DNA of 21,917 bases from IMG/VR virus record IMGVR_UViG_3300027580_000031, positions 1 through 21,917 of that record. The stretch is one strand, 5' to 3'. The notes beneath the pieces were generated by a model. It made no database searches and was not told the DNA's origin. It was given only the letters and a program-made list of their open reading frames with translations. The translations under genes were made by a program, and so were the position numbers. This DNA comes from a virus. Of the stretch, positions 5,091-11,963 are shown one piece after another. Numbering within the stretch: the first letter of the stretch is position 1; each line of letters begins with the position of its first letter.

Positions 5091-5155
5091 GACCGACCGT
5101 CCGGTAAGGAGGAGCGACCGACCGTCCGGTAAGCGCTGACTGACCGTTCGGTAAG
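5091..5155 (+). repeat. Three 18-bp direct repeats with operator-like core
   Basis: GACCGACCGTCCGGTAAG occurs identically at 5091-5108 and 5116-5133; a two-mismatch copy, GACTGACCGTTCGGTAAG, is at 5138-5155. The core ACCGNNCGGTAAG is shared with the 17-bp palindromes at 4937 and 1948. Offsets of 25 and 22 bp suggest cooperative binding by one regulator. A C7/G7 hairpin follows immediately. Confidence 0.65.
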
Positions 5156-5377
5156 GACCCCCCTTTGGGGGGGTTCGGGGGGGTGTGTATATCTTATATC
5201 CGACCCAATCGGTGCGCACCCAATTCCCACTGGAGGTAGGACTTCTCTCTGTGCGCCGCCGCCACCCGGGAATTTGAGGCAGCACCATGCCAAAAAATTG
5301 ACACCCCCAGGAGCACTATGCACCCAGGGGCGTTTCCATTTTGAAGATTGAAATTTTGGACTTCAATCTGCAAAATA

Positions 5378-5572
5378 TCATGGGAATTTTGGATTCCAAG
5401 GGGCCGACCGGGCCGACTTCGGACTATGGATCTCCACCACCTTGTAGAGCCCCCCATCAAATTCCAGGGCTTGGTCAGCCATAGCGTTGTCCTGCCATTC
5501 CCGAGCCTCACATCGGCAGCCCAAAACATAACCCAGTGTCCCCGCCAAAACGATTCCAAATGCCATCCACAT
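5378..5572 (-). CDS. Small membrane-anchored protein (64 aa)
   Basis: The ATG at 5572 is one base after the TAA of the zinc-ribbon gene and preceded by AAGGAGGAGGGG, so both genes form one unit. Residues 3-18 (MAFGIVLAGTLGYVLG) form one membrane segment, followed by CRCEAREWQDN and a soluble tail of about 40 residues with Trp and Pro near the end. A single N-terminal anchor with a short soluble tail could fit a small lysis accessory protein, but nothing confirms this. Function unknown. Confidence 0.6.
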   Translation of the reverse strand: MWMAFGIVLAGTLGYVLGCRCEAREWQDNAMADQALEFDGGLYKVVEIHSPKSARSAPWNPKFP

Positions 5573-5573
5573 A

Positions 5574-5867
5574 TTATTTCCCCTCCTCCTTCGCCCGGGT
5601 CAACGCCCGAGCCTTTTCAATGGTTTCCCGCTTCACCGGCTTCCCAGTGTCCACGGACTCCAAGAACCTCTGGAGCACTGTGTGGGCCTCACTCTCCCAG
5701 GACCACCCCTTCTCGTAGCAGTCCCGGCATACCTTGCTCCCAATGAGCTTTGCCCCGCCACAACTCGGGCAGAGGTCCCATTTCAGCTTCCTCTGCGTCC
5801 GGGTTCCGCCGTCAGACCTCCGGAATTGCTGAACTTCATACTGCCAGCTCTCGCCTTTTTTACCCAT
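5574..5867 (-). CDS. Zinc-ribbon protein (97 aa)
   Basis: The ATG at 5867 is eight bases after GGAGG; an adjacent TTG at 5870 is also possible. Residues include CPSCGGAKLIGSKVCRDCYEKG, a CxxC-12-CxxC zinc ribbon, followed by a Trp-Glu region and a helical basic C-terminus (RETIEKARALTRAKEEG). Such proteins usually bind nucleic acid or act as adaptors. An extended -10 promoter lies upstream at 5921-5926, so this may be a separate leftward transcription unit with the 64-residue gene. Confidence 0.7.
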   Translation of the reverse strand: MGKKGESWQYEVQQFRRSDGGTRTQRKLKWDLCPSCGGAKLIGSKVCRDCYEKGWSWESEAHTVLQRFLESVDTGKPVKRETIEKARALTRAKEEGK

Positions 5868-5920
5868 CAAAAAATCCTCCTGTTAGGTCTTAAACCCCCC
5901 CTGTGTTAGACTTATTTCCA

Positions 5921-5929
5921 ATCATATCA
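5921..5929 (-). promoter_or_regulatory. Candidate extended -10 promoter for zinc-ribbon unit
   Basis: On the minus strand TGATATGAT combines an extended TG motif with a TATGAT hexamer (5926-5921). No good -35 lies 17 bp upstream (GCTAAA), which extended -10 promoters tolerate. The surrounding 5881-6125 stretch has no gene, is unusually AT-rich and carries C7 and G7 runs. Confidence 0.4.
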
Positions 5930-6125
5930 GTAATTTATCCCTTTTTAGCAATCGAAATCGGGGTGTGGGGGTTGCGACTCTGCGTTGTGTTTCATGGGGG
6001 GGTGTGACTTCCGCGTCTCTCCCCCCCTTTTTTTATTTTACTAATTCCCAGGGGGGGTGGTTAATTGGTTATTGCAGTTATATCCACGCCATTCGAGAAC
6101 TCAGCTTTAACACCATCTTAACCAT

Positions 6126-6686
6126 TTAACACCTCTTCCAGGAATCCCCGGCACACCCCGGTTCGCGCCAGTCAGCCACCATGCTCCTCCCCTCCTCTCT
6201 GCTTTGGGTCCAATCCAGAAGGGCCTGGAGCCACATGGTCTCCGAGACCCCCTTGAATGTGACCGCGTCCAGCATTCCCCGAATCTCGGCCCAGTCCCTG
6301 GCCAACTCCCGGGCCATCCTTCCAATGGCTTCTTCCCAGGGCTCTCCATCGCCCAAGCCCAGCCTCCTTTGCAGGCAAAGCCATGGAGCGGTCGTCACCA
6401 CTTCCATCTCCAGGTCAGCCTGAAACCTCCGCGCCATCTGGACCCAGGGCTCCACACTGGCCCGACTGGGGAAGACATCATCCACGACGACCTGGTCTTC
6501 ATCCCGGAGCAGTGCTCCCGCCATGGTTTGCCCCACGGCCTGGACCATCGGCTCCAGGGGCCACCAACATACGTGGCCCCACTCCCGCCGAATCGAGTCC
6601 AGACGGACCACTGTCCTTCCGCCGCCTGCCTGGGACGACTTTCCCGCCCCAGGCAACCCATTCATCAGCACCAGCCGTTTACTCAT
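6126..6686 (-). CDS. P-loop kinase-like NTPase (186 aa)
   Basis: The ATG at 6686 overlaps the end of the primase gene by eight bases (TATGAGTAA), with AAGGAG ten bases upstream inside that gene; translation is coupled. Residues 3-18 (KRLVLMNGLPGAGKSS) are strand 1 plus a Walker A loop of the kinase/AAA type. The segment RTVVRLDSIRREWG resembles the D-x-hR lid region of polynucleotide-kinase-like enzymes, and VVVDDVF (about residues 66-72) fits Walker B. Size and motifs suggest a small nucleotide or polynucleotide kinase. A role in nucleic-acid end repair or nucleotide metabolism is inferred. The C-terminal half is Trp-rich and I do not recognise it. Confidence 0.75.
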   Translation of the reverse strand: MSKRLVLMNGLPGAGKSSQAGGGRTVVRLDSIRREWGHVCWWPLEPMVQAVGQTMAGALLRDEDQVVVDDVFPSRASVEPWVQMARRFQADLEMEVVTTAPWLCLQRRLGLGDGEPWEEAIGRMARELARDWAEIRGMLDAVTFKGVSETMWLQALLDWTQSREEGRSMVADWREPGCAGDSWKRC

Positions 6687-8853
6687 ATTCCAAAAGCTCC
6701 TTCATGTCTTCCCTCATTTCAACGTCAGCATCCCGCAATTCCTCAGGATCAACGCCCATTGAGTCGGCGAACGCCTCCCTCATTGTGTCGTAGTCTCCCA
6801 GGATCACGATCCGGAACTGGCCCACTGATGTTGTCGACACATCCTCATCCCTTTCGGACACACCAGCCACGTCCCCCACATGCTTCTTCACCTTCCTCAC
6901 TTTCTTCCAGGTGGCCCTATTTGTAGCCACATTACTATCACCGAACACCTTCTTCAGCCGGTTGGTGAAGTCGCTCTGACCGATCATGGGCCCTCTTCCA
7001 CCACGAAGCTCTTTCACGCGCTCCACGTAGTCCTGGAACAGGCTTTCCGCCGGCATGACCATTTCCCAGCCACGTCCGGCTATATCCTTGCTCACCAGCC
7101 AATCTGACCAGACCTTCAGGAATGGATCCATCCCCCTAAACTTCTGCTCAGTCTTGGCCTTCGTGTTCGGCGGATTGGGCATCCTTTTATTCTCGGGCTC
7201 TTCTGCCTGATGCTCCAGAAAGTAGAGCAGCGCCTCTGGCCCACCGGTATCCAGCTTATTCCACATCTCGGACACGATCCTGAGATCCCAGTCTTCCCGA
7301 CCTACCATATCGAATATAGCAAATCTGCGATCATTGGGACCCACCGGCACAACCCAGTCCTCATTACTCGCAATCATCATGTGGAGCTTGTTCTCGATCT
7401 CAAAGGCGTCCTTCCCCTTGATCTCCACAGTCCTCTGCGGATCAGTGATCATGTGCTTCAGCTCACCTTCAGCCCGCTTGTCACCGCCCCAGATGGCCTC
7501 ATCAGCAAATAGCAGCGCCTTGTCGGCCAGGTGCGCGTTGAAACGCCCCACAAAGTGCTCAGGCTGACTGGCTGTAATGAAGTGGCTCCCGAAGATCCGG
7601 CTCATATACTGCCCAATGATGCCCTTCCCAGACCCCTGGAAGCCCCGGAAGACAAGCGCGGTCATGGGTCCCGTGTCTGGGTGCCGCACCAGCGAGGTCA
7701 ACCACCTGACGATGTAGTTGTAGCATTCCTCGTCTTCCCCAGCCACATGCTTCCACAGGTGCTCCAGGAAAGGCTCCACCGCTTTGTCGTCCCTCCTTGG
7801 CTCCACGGCAAAGCCCCTCCACAGGTTCAGGAAGCTGCTCTTCACTTCCTGGCGGGGGCGGAACACCATATTTTCATACGTGTTCCTCTCCGGGCTTTTC
7901 AGCCAGAAATCCAGCCAGTTATCCTTCTTCAACTTCCCATCCGAGTCTTCCCACCGGACCCACTGGTTTGCCATCAGTGTGCGGAGGTTCGACGTTGAAT
8001 AAAACCGAAGGGGTTGCCCGTGCTCCGGCGGCAGCGCTGCAATCGTGACCGTCCCCGACGTGGCCACCACAGCATACAGCTTATTCATTTGCTCCAGGAT
8101 ATCCCCCGGGTGAGGGTCCTCCGACTTCCATGCCGAGTCCACCTTCCGACGTGCTGTCTCCTTATCGAACTGCGGGTGGCAGTTCTCGGCCAGCTGATCA
8201 ACGATAGCGTAGGCCTGCCACTTTGACAGCCCCCGATGGTAGCAGCTTGTGGCCACCTGGAACAGTCGTTCGTCCCGTTCACCCTCCTGAAAAACAGGAA
8301 TTTTGTCCCCCTGCGAAAGGGGAGAATCCGACTTTTTGGCCTTCTTTGAAAGCCAAGTATTACAGACCAGGGTGAGCCCGTCCTGGGCGTCCCCCACGTC
8401 ATCCTGGCAATTCTCCATCTGGTTGAAGGTCATCGTGAAAAATCGCTTCTGCGAATAGACCTCCAACCCCAGGTGGTCGTCCTTATTCTTCACCCCCTGG
8501 GGTATGCTCCCGATCCCTATGAAGTGCAACCCCGTCCCCGAAGGGGAGAACTCTCCATACGTTGACTCTCCCAGCCGGTTGATCACTGACTCAGCGACCT
8601 CATTGAACCCTTCCGGGCCCCTGCACTTGTCCACGTCCACACCAAAGAACGGATCATTCCTCGTGAAGACAAAGCCAAGACCATACTGCCCTGGGTTTTG
8701 CTCCTGCATCTCCAGGGCCTCATGGTAGGAAGCCCAGGTTGTCTTCGCTGTAGTGCTGGCTGCCTGCCCAGTTTTCGGGTCGATGGGCACCTTCCGATCA
8801 TTGATCGTGGCCCAGCACACCCACTGCTCATAATCCTTCAGCGTTTCGAGCAT
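6679..8853 (-). CDS. Primase-helicase: AEP-like N-terminus plus SF3-type helicase (724 aa)
   Basis: The ATG at 8853 follows GAGGGAG. The N-terminal 150 residues carry primase-polymerase features: GVDVD at 71-75 (DxD metal motif), SGTGLHF at 105-111 (sxH-like motif) and GLEVYSQKRFF at 129-139. The region around 185-260 is helical and links to the helicase. Residues 404-411 (GFQGSGKG) are Walker A, 446-453 (ALLFADEA) Walker B, 493-497 (MIASN) sensor 1 and 507-511 (NDRRF) an arginine finger, as in phage DUF5906/D5-like helicases. The protein should prime and unwind DNA at the replication fork. It is the central gene of the leftward replication operon, with a zinc-finger gene upstream and a kinase gene overlapping downstream. 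Confidence 0.9.
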   Translation of the reverse strand: MLETLKDYEQWVCWATINDRKVPIDPKTGQAASTTAKTTWASYHEALEMQEQNPGQYGLGFVFTRNDPFFGVDVDKCRGPEGFNEVAESVINRLGESTYGEFSPSGTGLHFIGIGSIPQGVKNKDDHLGLEVYSQKRFFTMTFNQMENCQDDVGDAQDGLTLVCNTWLSKKAKKSDSPLSQGDKIPVFQEGERDERLFQVATSCYHRGLSKWQAYAIVDQLAENCHPQFDKETARRKVDSAWKSEDPHPGDILEQMNKLYAVVATSGTVTIAALPPEHGQPLRFYSTSNLRTLMANQWVRWEDSDGKLKKDNWLDFWLKSPERNTYENMVFRPRQEVKSSFLNLWRGFAVEPRRDDKAVEPFLEHLWKHVAGEDEECYNYIVRWLTSLVRHPDTGPMTALVFRGFQGSGKGIIGQYMSRIFGSHFITASQPEHFVGRFNAHLADKALLFADEAIWGGDKRAEGELKHMITDPQRTVEIKGKDAFEIENKLHMMIASNEDWVVPVGPNDRRFAIFDMVGREDWDLRIVSEMWNKLDTGGPEALLYFLEHQAEEPENKRMPNPPNTKAKTEQKFRGMDPFLKVWSDWLVSKDIAGRGWEMVMPAESLFQDYVERVKELRGGRGPMIGQSDFTNRLKKVFGDSNVATNRATWKKVRKVKKHVGDVAGVSERDEDVSTTSVGQFRIVILGDYDTMREAFADSMGVDPEELRDADVEMREDMKELLEYE

Positions 8854-8867
8854 AATTGCTCCCTCGT

Positions 8868-9080
8868 TTATTGGTTCAACCCAGTGCTCCTAGAAATGCA
8901 CTCTATGGAGCATGGCCACCCTTCTGCTCGTTCCTTTGTCCTGCGGTCGCACTCCTGGTTCAATGGGCACCACTGACATACCTTCACTACCCCATCTCCA
9001 ACGATCCCCTGAAAAGGCTGACCGCATACCGGGCAATGGATGAGATGTTGACATTCCCCGGTGAATACACTCATAGCCAC
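8868..9080 (-). CDS. Zinc-finger protein (70 aa), first gene of replication operon
   Basis: The start chosen is the GTG at 9080, eight bases after AAGGAGG; an ATG two codons later (9074) is the alternative. The protein has CPVC and CQWC separated by about 16 residues, plus further Cys residues (NQEC, WPCSIEC), consistent with one or two bound zinc ions. It is followed after 14 bases by the primase-helicase gene. A role in DNA binding or in regulating the divergent block is possible but unproven. Confidence 0.65.
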   Translation of the reverse strand: MAMSVFTGECQHLIHCPVCGQPFQGIVGDGVVKVCQWCPLNQECDRRTKERAEGWPCSIECISRSTGLNQ

Positions 9081-9093
9081 ATACCCCGCCTCC

Positions 9094-9122
9094 TTGACAT
9101 TTTTGAGAAACTTTACTACCTT
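9094..9122 (+). promoter_or_regulatory. Rightward promoter candidate at the divergence point
   Basis: TTGACA (9094-9099) is a perfect -35, followed after exactly 17 bp by TACCTT (9117-9122), a weak -10. The start site would be near 9129, at the ATG of the HTH gene. The same DNA read on the minus strand gives TTGACA (9127-9122), 17 bp and AAAAAT (9104-9099). CTTGACA (9093-9099) and TGTCAAG (9122-9128) form a 7-bp inverted repeat, so the two possible promoters face each other. Confidence 0.5.
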
Positions 9123-9129
9123 GTCAAGA

Positions 9130-9326
9130 TGGAACAAATACTCACCCAGTTCGGGTCCATCCTGAACCTCCAATCCCAAGGGAAATCTGTGGACGAAATC
9201 GCAGAAGTTAACGGTTTAACCCCTAACCAGGTCCACCTGATCCTAAGCTACCATTCGAAAACCTACCAGGATCAGAAGGACCTGTCAAGGAGCACTAATG
9301 CCCAGGAAGAAGAAGACGACGGTTGA
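9130..9326 (+). CDS. Small helix-turn-helix protein (64-65 aa), possibly leaderless
   Basis: The frame from ATG 9130 encodes an amphipathic helix and then QGKSVDEIAEVNGLTPNQVH (about residues 18-37), a convincing helix-turn-helix of the sigma-region-4/terminase type. The tail is acidic. It overlaps the next gene by 29 bases. There is no Shine-Dalgarno sequence; the candidate promoter would start transcription at or one base before the ATG. It may be a regulator of the divergent blocks, or a DNA-recognition component of the packaging machinery given its position. Confidence 0.6.
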
Positions 9327-10143
9327 ATCCGAGGCCCCGGCTGTCGAGACTGAGCAACCGGATATCTCCAAGGCAAAAACCAAAAAAACCCCGGAGAAGA
9401 CCAAGAACCGAACCAGTGCTCCCAAGCGGAAGCCCCCGGAACGGGGGTTCTACGACCCTAAGCCTGGCGTCAAGCAGGCTCGCAAGGAGTCCCTGATCTA
9501 TTGGCTCTCCCAGTGGCCGGAGGGCGAACTCCCTCCCAGGAGCCGCTGGAATGAAGCTATGCCCAAGGATCCTCCGCCCCCAGGGTGGACAAAAGCCCAG
9601 CTCGAGACCAAGAGCTTCTCCGGCGGTCTTTACCAGAAGTTCACCCCGGCTGAACTGGATGATATCCAAACACAGGCTATCAACAAAAAGATCAAGAATA
9701 TGGGCTCGAAGGCAGTCAACGTCCTCGAGAAGCTCTATGAAAATGCTCTCAATGGCGACACTGCCTCGGCCAAGGAGTTCCTCAACCGTGTCATTGGTCC
9801 CGTCAACCAGCAGATCGACCACAAGGTTGGCCCGGACAACGATCTCAAGAGCCTGCTTGGCCGCTTCAGGGCCAGCGACGCAGCCGCAAAGCCGGAGATC
9901 GACAGCGAGGGCTTTGAGATCATAGAGGGCGACATGCCCGAAGAACTTGAAGGAGACATCGAAGATGAGCTACCGGAAGAAGATTCAGCACAAGATCGAC
10001 GAGGGCAAGGAGAAGGCGACGAAGAAGAAGCCGGGCCCGAAGAAGGGCCAGTCGAAGACGACGTCCCAGACGAAAAAACAGACATCGTCATCCGAACAGA
10101 AGAGGGGTCCGGGACGTCCCCCGAAGGAGAAGAGCACTCATAA
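9298..10143 (+). CDS. Probable terminase small subunit (281 aa)
   Basis: The ATG at 9298 follows AAGGAG with a five-base spacing. The gene is directly upstream of the terminase large subunit, the usual place of the small subunit. Residues 1-50 are Lys/Pro/Thr-rich and disordered. The centre (about 95-185) has helical segments (KAVNVLEKLYENALNGDTASAKEFLNRV), similar to small-terminase-like oligomerisation regions. From about residue 205 the chain is strongly acidic (EELEGDIEDELPEE and onward). The last 179 nt are also coding for the large subunit in another frame. The role as small subunit is inferred from position and architecture, not from a clear motif. Confidence 0.65.
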   Translation: MPRKKKTTVESEAPAVETEQPDISKAKTKKTPEKTKNRTSAPKRKPPERGFYDPKPGVKQARKESLIYWLSQWPEGELPPRSRWNEAMPKDPPPPGWTKAQLETKSFSGGLYQKFTPAELDDIQTQAINKKIKNMGSKAVNVLEKLYENALNGDTASAKEFLNRVIGPVNQQIDHKVGPDNDLKSLLGRFRASDAAAKPEIDSEGFEIIEGDMPEELEGDIEDELPEEDSAQDRRGQGEGDEEEAGPEEGPVEDDVPDEKTDIVIRTEEGSGTSPEGEEHS

Positions 10144-11701
10144 GCGCCCGCTCCAGATAAACCCGGAGCACCAGCCGGCCTCGGAAACGGACTTCCAGCG
10201 GTGTCTCAAGTCCCGGCTGTGGCGCCTGAACAACCTTTACACGATCCGTAACAAGCAGGGCAAGCTCCAAACCTTCAAGCTCAAGCCTGAGCAGAAGGAG
10301 CTTCTGTCCAACATGCACAATCGGAACGTGATTCTCAAGGCCCGGCAGCTCGGAGTCTCCACCTTCTGGCTCATCTACATGCTCGACGCGGCCCTATTCT
10401 ACCCAGGCGTTGAAACGGGCTGTATCGCCCACACCAGGGAAGACGCCCAGGAACTCTTTGAGAACAAGGTGAAGCTGGCATACGACAACCTTCCCCCCGA
10501 AATCCGGAACATGCACAAGCAGACCTCGGACAGCGCCAGGAAGCTGGCCTTCGAGAATGGATCCAGCATCCGCATTGGGACGTCCTTCCGCTCCGGGACT
10601 CCCATGATTGTCCTCGTCTCCGAGTTTGGCTGGATCGCCAACAAATACCCCCATCAGGCCCGGGAGATCATGTCCGGGACCTTCAATGCCGTTCCGGCAA
10701 ACGGCATCCTGGTGGTGGAATCTACGGCCATGGGCAACGAGGGCGAATACTACGACCTTGTCCAGCAGGGGCGGAGGCACCAGGCCGCAGGAAGCCGTCT
10801 CACAGCCTACGACTTCAAATTCTTCTTTTTCTCCTGGATCGACGCCGACGAATACCGGCTCAATTCGGACGATGTCACCGTCCCCAAGGAGATGCACGAA
10901 TACTTCCAGCGCATCGAAAGGGAAACCGGTAAGGAGATCGACCGGGAGAAACGCGCCTGGTATGCCGCAAAGTCCGGATACCAGCTCTCCCCAGAGATGA
11001 AGCGCGAATACCCGAGCACACCGGACGAGGCCTTCGAGACCTCAGTCGAGGGCACCTACTACTACGATGAGATGTTCCAGACCCGTGAGCAGGGGCGCCT
11101 CACCGAATTTCTCCCGAACAAGCACAAGGTGGTCGACACGGCCTGGGACCTGGGCTACCGGGACGCAACATCCATCATATGGTTCCAGATGATCGACCCA
11201 CTAAATATTTACGTCCTCGACTACTACGAAAACTCTGGCGAAGGGTTCGAGCACTACGCCGACGTCCTGGCCCGCAAGCGAGACGAGCACGGCATCGTCT
11301 ACGGCAAACACTATGGGCCCCACGACGTGGGACAGCACAGCCAGCAGACCGGCCAAACCATGCTCGACTTCGCCAGAGGTCTGGGCGTCCAGTTCACCGT
11401 GCTTCCCAGGGCCAGGGACAAACAGGATCTGATCGAATGTGGACGCAGAGTTCTACCACTGTGCCACTTCAACATTGCACGGTGCTCCCGGCTGGTTAGT
11501 TGTCTTGACAACTATCGGAAAGAGTGGAAGACCGCCTATGGCACCTGGGGCGACAAGCCACGCAAGGACTGGACAACCCATGGTGCAGACGCCTTCCAGA
11601 TGATGGCCTACGCCGTGGAGAACTTCGGCGGATCCCAGAATCGGATGACCGCAGATAGGGCTCGCCAGCTTTATGAGCAGTTTGCCCCACCAGCCCTGTA
11701 A
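9965..11701 (+). CDS. terL: Terminase large subunit (578 aa)
   Basis: This is the ATPase-nuclease motor that packages DNA into the prohead. The ATG at 9965 follows AAGGAG by nine bases. Residues 1-65 are Lys-rich with an AT-hook-like RGPGRPPKEK. KARQLGVST (125-133) is the Walker A variant of terminases, IVLVSEFG (215-222) the Walker B region with Ser before Glu, and VESTAMG (251-257) the coupling motif. The RNase H-like nuclease carries VDTAWDLGYRD (390-400), HD at 453-454 and HGADAF (539-544) with its Asp. Length is in the normal range apart from the basic tail. The gene overlaps the small-subunit gene by 179 nt. Confidence 0.93.
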   Translation: MSYRKKIQHKIDEGKEKATKKKPGPKKGQSKTTSQTKKQTSSSEQKRGPGRPPKEKSTHKRPLQINPEHQPASETDFQRCLKSRLWRLNNLYTIRNKQGKLQTFKLKPEQKELLSNMHNRNVILKARQLGVSTFWLIYMLDAALFYPGVETGCIAHTREDAQELFENKVKLAYDNLPPEIRNMHKQTSDSARKLAFENGSSIRIGTSFRSGTPMIVLVSEFGWIANKYPHQAREIMSGTFNAVPANGILVVESTAMGNEGEYYDLVQQGRRHQAAGSRLTAYDFKFFFFSWIDADEYRLNSDDVTVPKEMHEYFQRIERETGKEIDREKRAWYAAKSGYQLSPEMKREYPSTPDEAFETSVEGTYYYDEMFQTREQGRLTEFLPNKHKVVDTAWDLGYRDATSIIWFQMIDPLNIYVLDYYENSGEGFEHYADVLARKRDEHGIVYGKHYGPHDVGQHSQQTGQTMLDFARGLGVQFTVLPRARDKQDLIECGRRVLPLCHFNIARCSRLVSCLDNYRKEWKTAYGTWGDKPRKDWTTHGADAFQMMAYAVENFGGSQNRMTADRARQLYEQFAPPAL

Positions 11702-11740
11702 CTTGTAACCTTCCATTACAGGTTCGTGGCCTCGTGGGGG

Positions 11741-11769
11741 TTGCACAGCTCTAACAGGCGTGTTATACT
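11741..11769 (+). promoter_or_regulatory. Promoter upstream of the portal operon
   Basis: TTGCAC (11741-11746), 17 bp, TATACT (11764-11769), with TG one base before the -10 (TGTTATACT), an extended -10. It lies in the 100-bp gap after the terminase stop and would drive the 52-residue membrane protein, portal and following genes. Confidence 0.6.
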
Positions 11770-11801
11770 TGTGTCAACCCTTACCCTGTAGGAGGACTGC
11801 C

Positions 11802-11960
11802 ATGATTTACTATCTCGTCGGTTCCATAATCCTGAATGTCATTCTTCTTGGCGGCATCGGCTACCTGGGCTACCGCACCTATAAGTTGACGGAGTTCCAT
11901 GCTGAGTGGTCTATCAGCGATGACGCCCTCGATGGTAGCGCTAAGAAGAAGAAGGAGTAA
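11802..11960 (+). CDS. Small single-span membrane protein (52 aa)
   Basis: The ATG at 11802 follows TAGGAGG with a six-base spacing. Residues 3-23 (YYLVGSIILNVILLGGIGYLG) form one membrane segment, followed by a soluble tail ending in KKKKE. The end of the gene (AAGAAGAAGGAG) supplies the ribosome binding site of the portal gene. Function unknown. Confidence 0.7.
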   Translation: MIYYLVGSIILNVILLGGIGYLGYRTYKLTEFHAEWSISDDALDGSAKKKKE

Positions 11961-11963
11961 CCT

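Larger units (their letters stand above)
4251..5377. other. Non-coding control region, candidate origin and/or promoter region
   Basis: No frame here has a ribosome binding site and protein-like composition. The region contains: a stem of about 16 bp at 4259-4297; overlapping alternative hairpins at 4499-4528; a 9-bp inverted repeat TTGCCTTGT/ACAAGGCAA at about 4528-4577; an AT-rich palindrome-like stretch GTATAAATTTTATAC at 4671-4685; three 33-bp palindromes (4956-5070); operator-like sites (4937-5155); a C7-TTT-G7 hairpin (5157-5173); an AT-rich TATATCTTATAT stretch near 5188; and AGATTGAA/TTCAATCT (5345-5369). Iteron-like repeats next to AT-rich stretches, near the primase-helicase block, suggest an origin; this is inference. 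Confidence 0.55.

Noticed and set aside
6204-6926. Plus-strand Pro/His-rich frame of 240 codons across the kinase and primase genes
   Set aside because: Low-complexity composition typical of an antisense frame; the minus-strand frames carry clear P-loop motifs.
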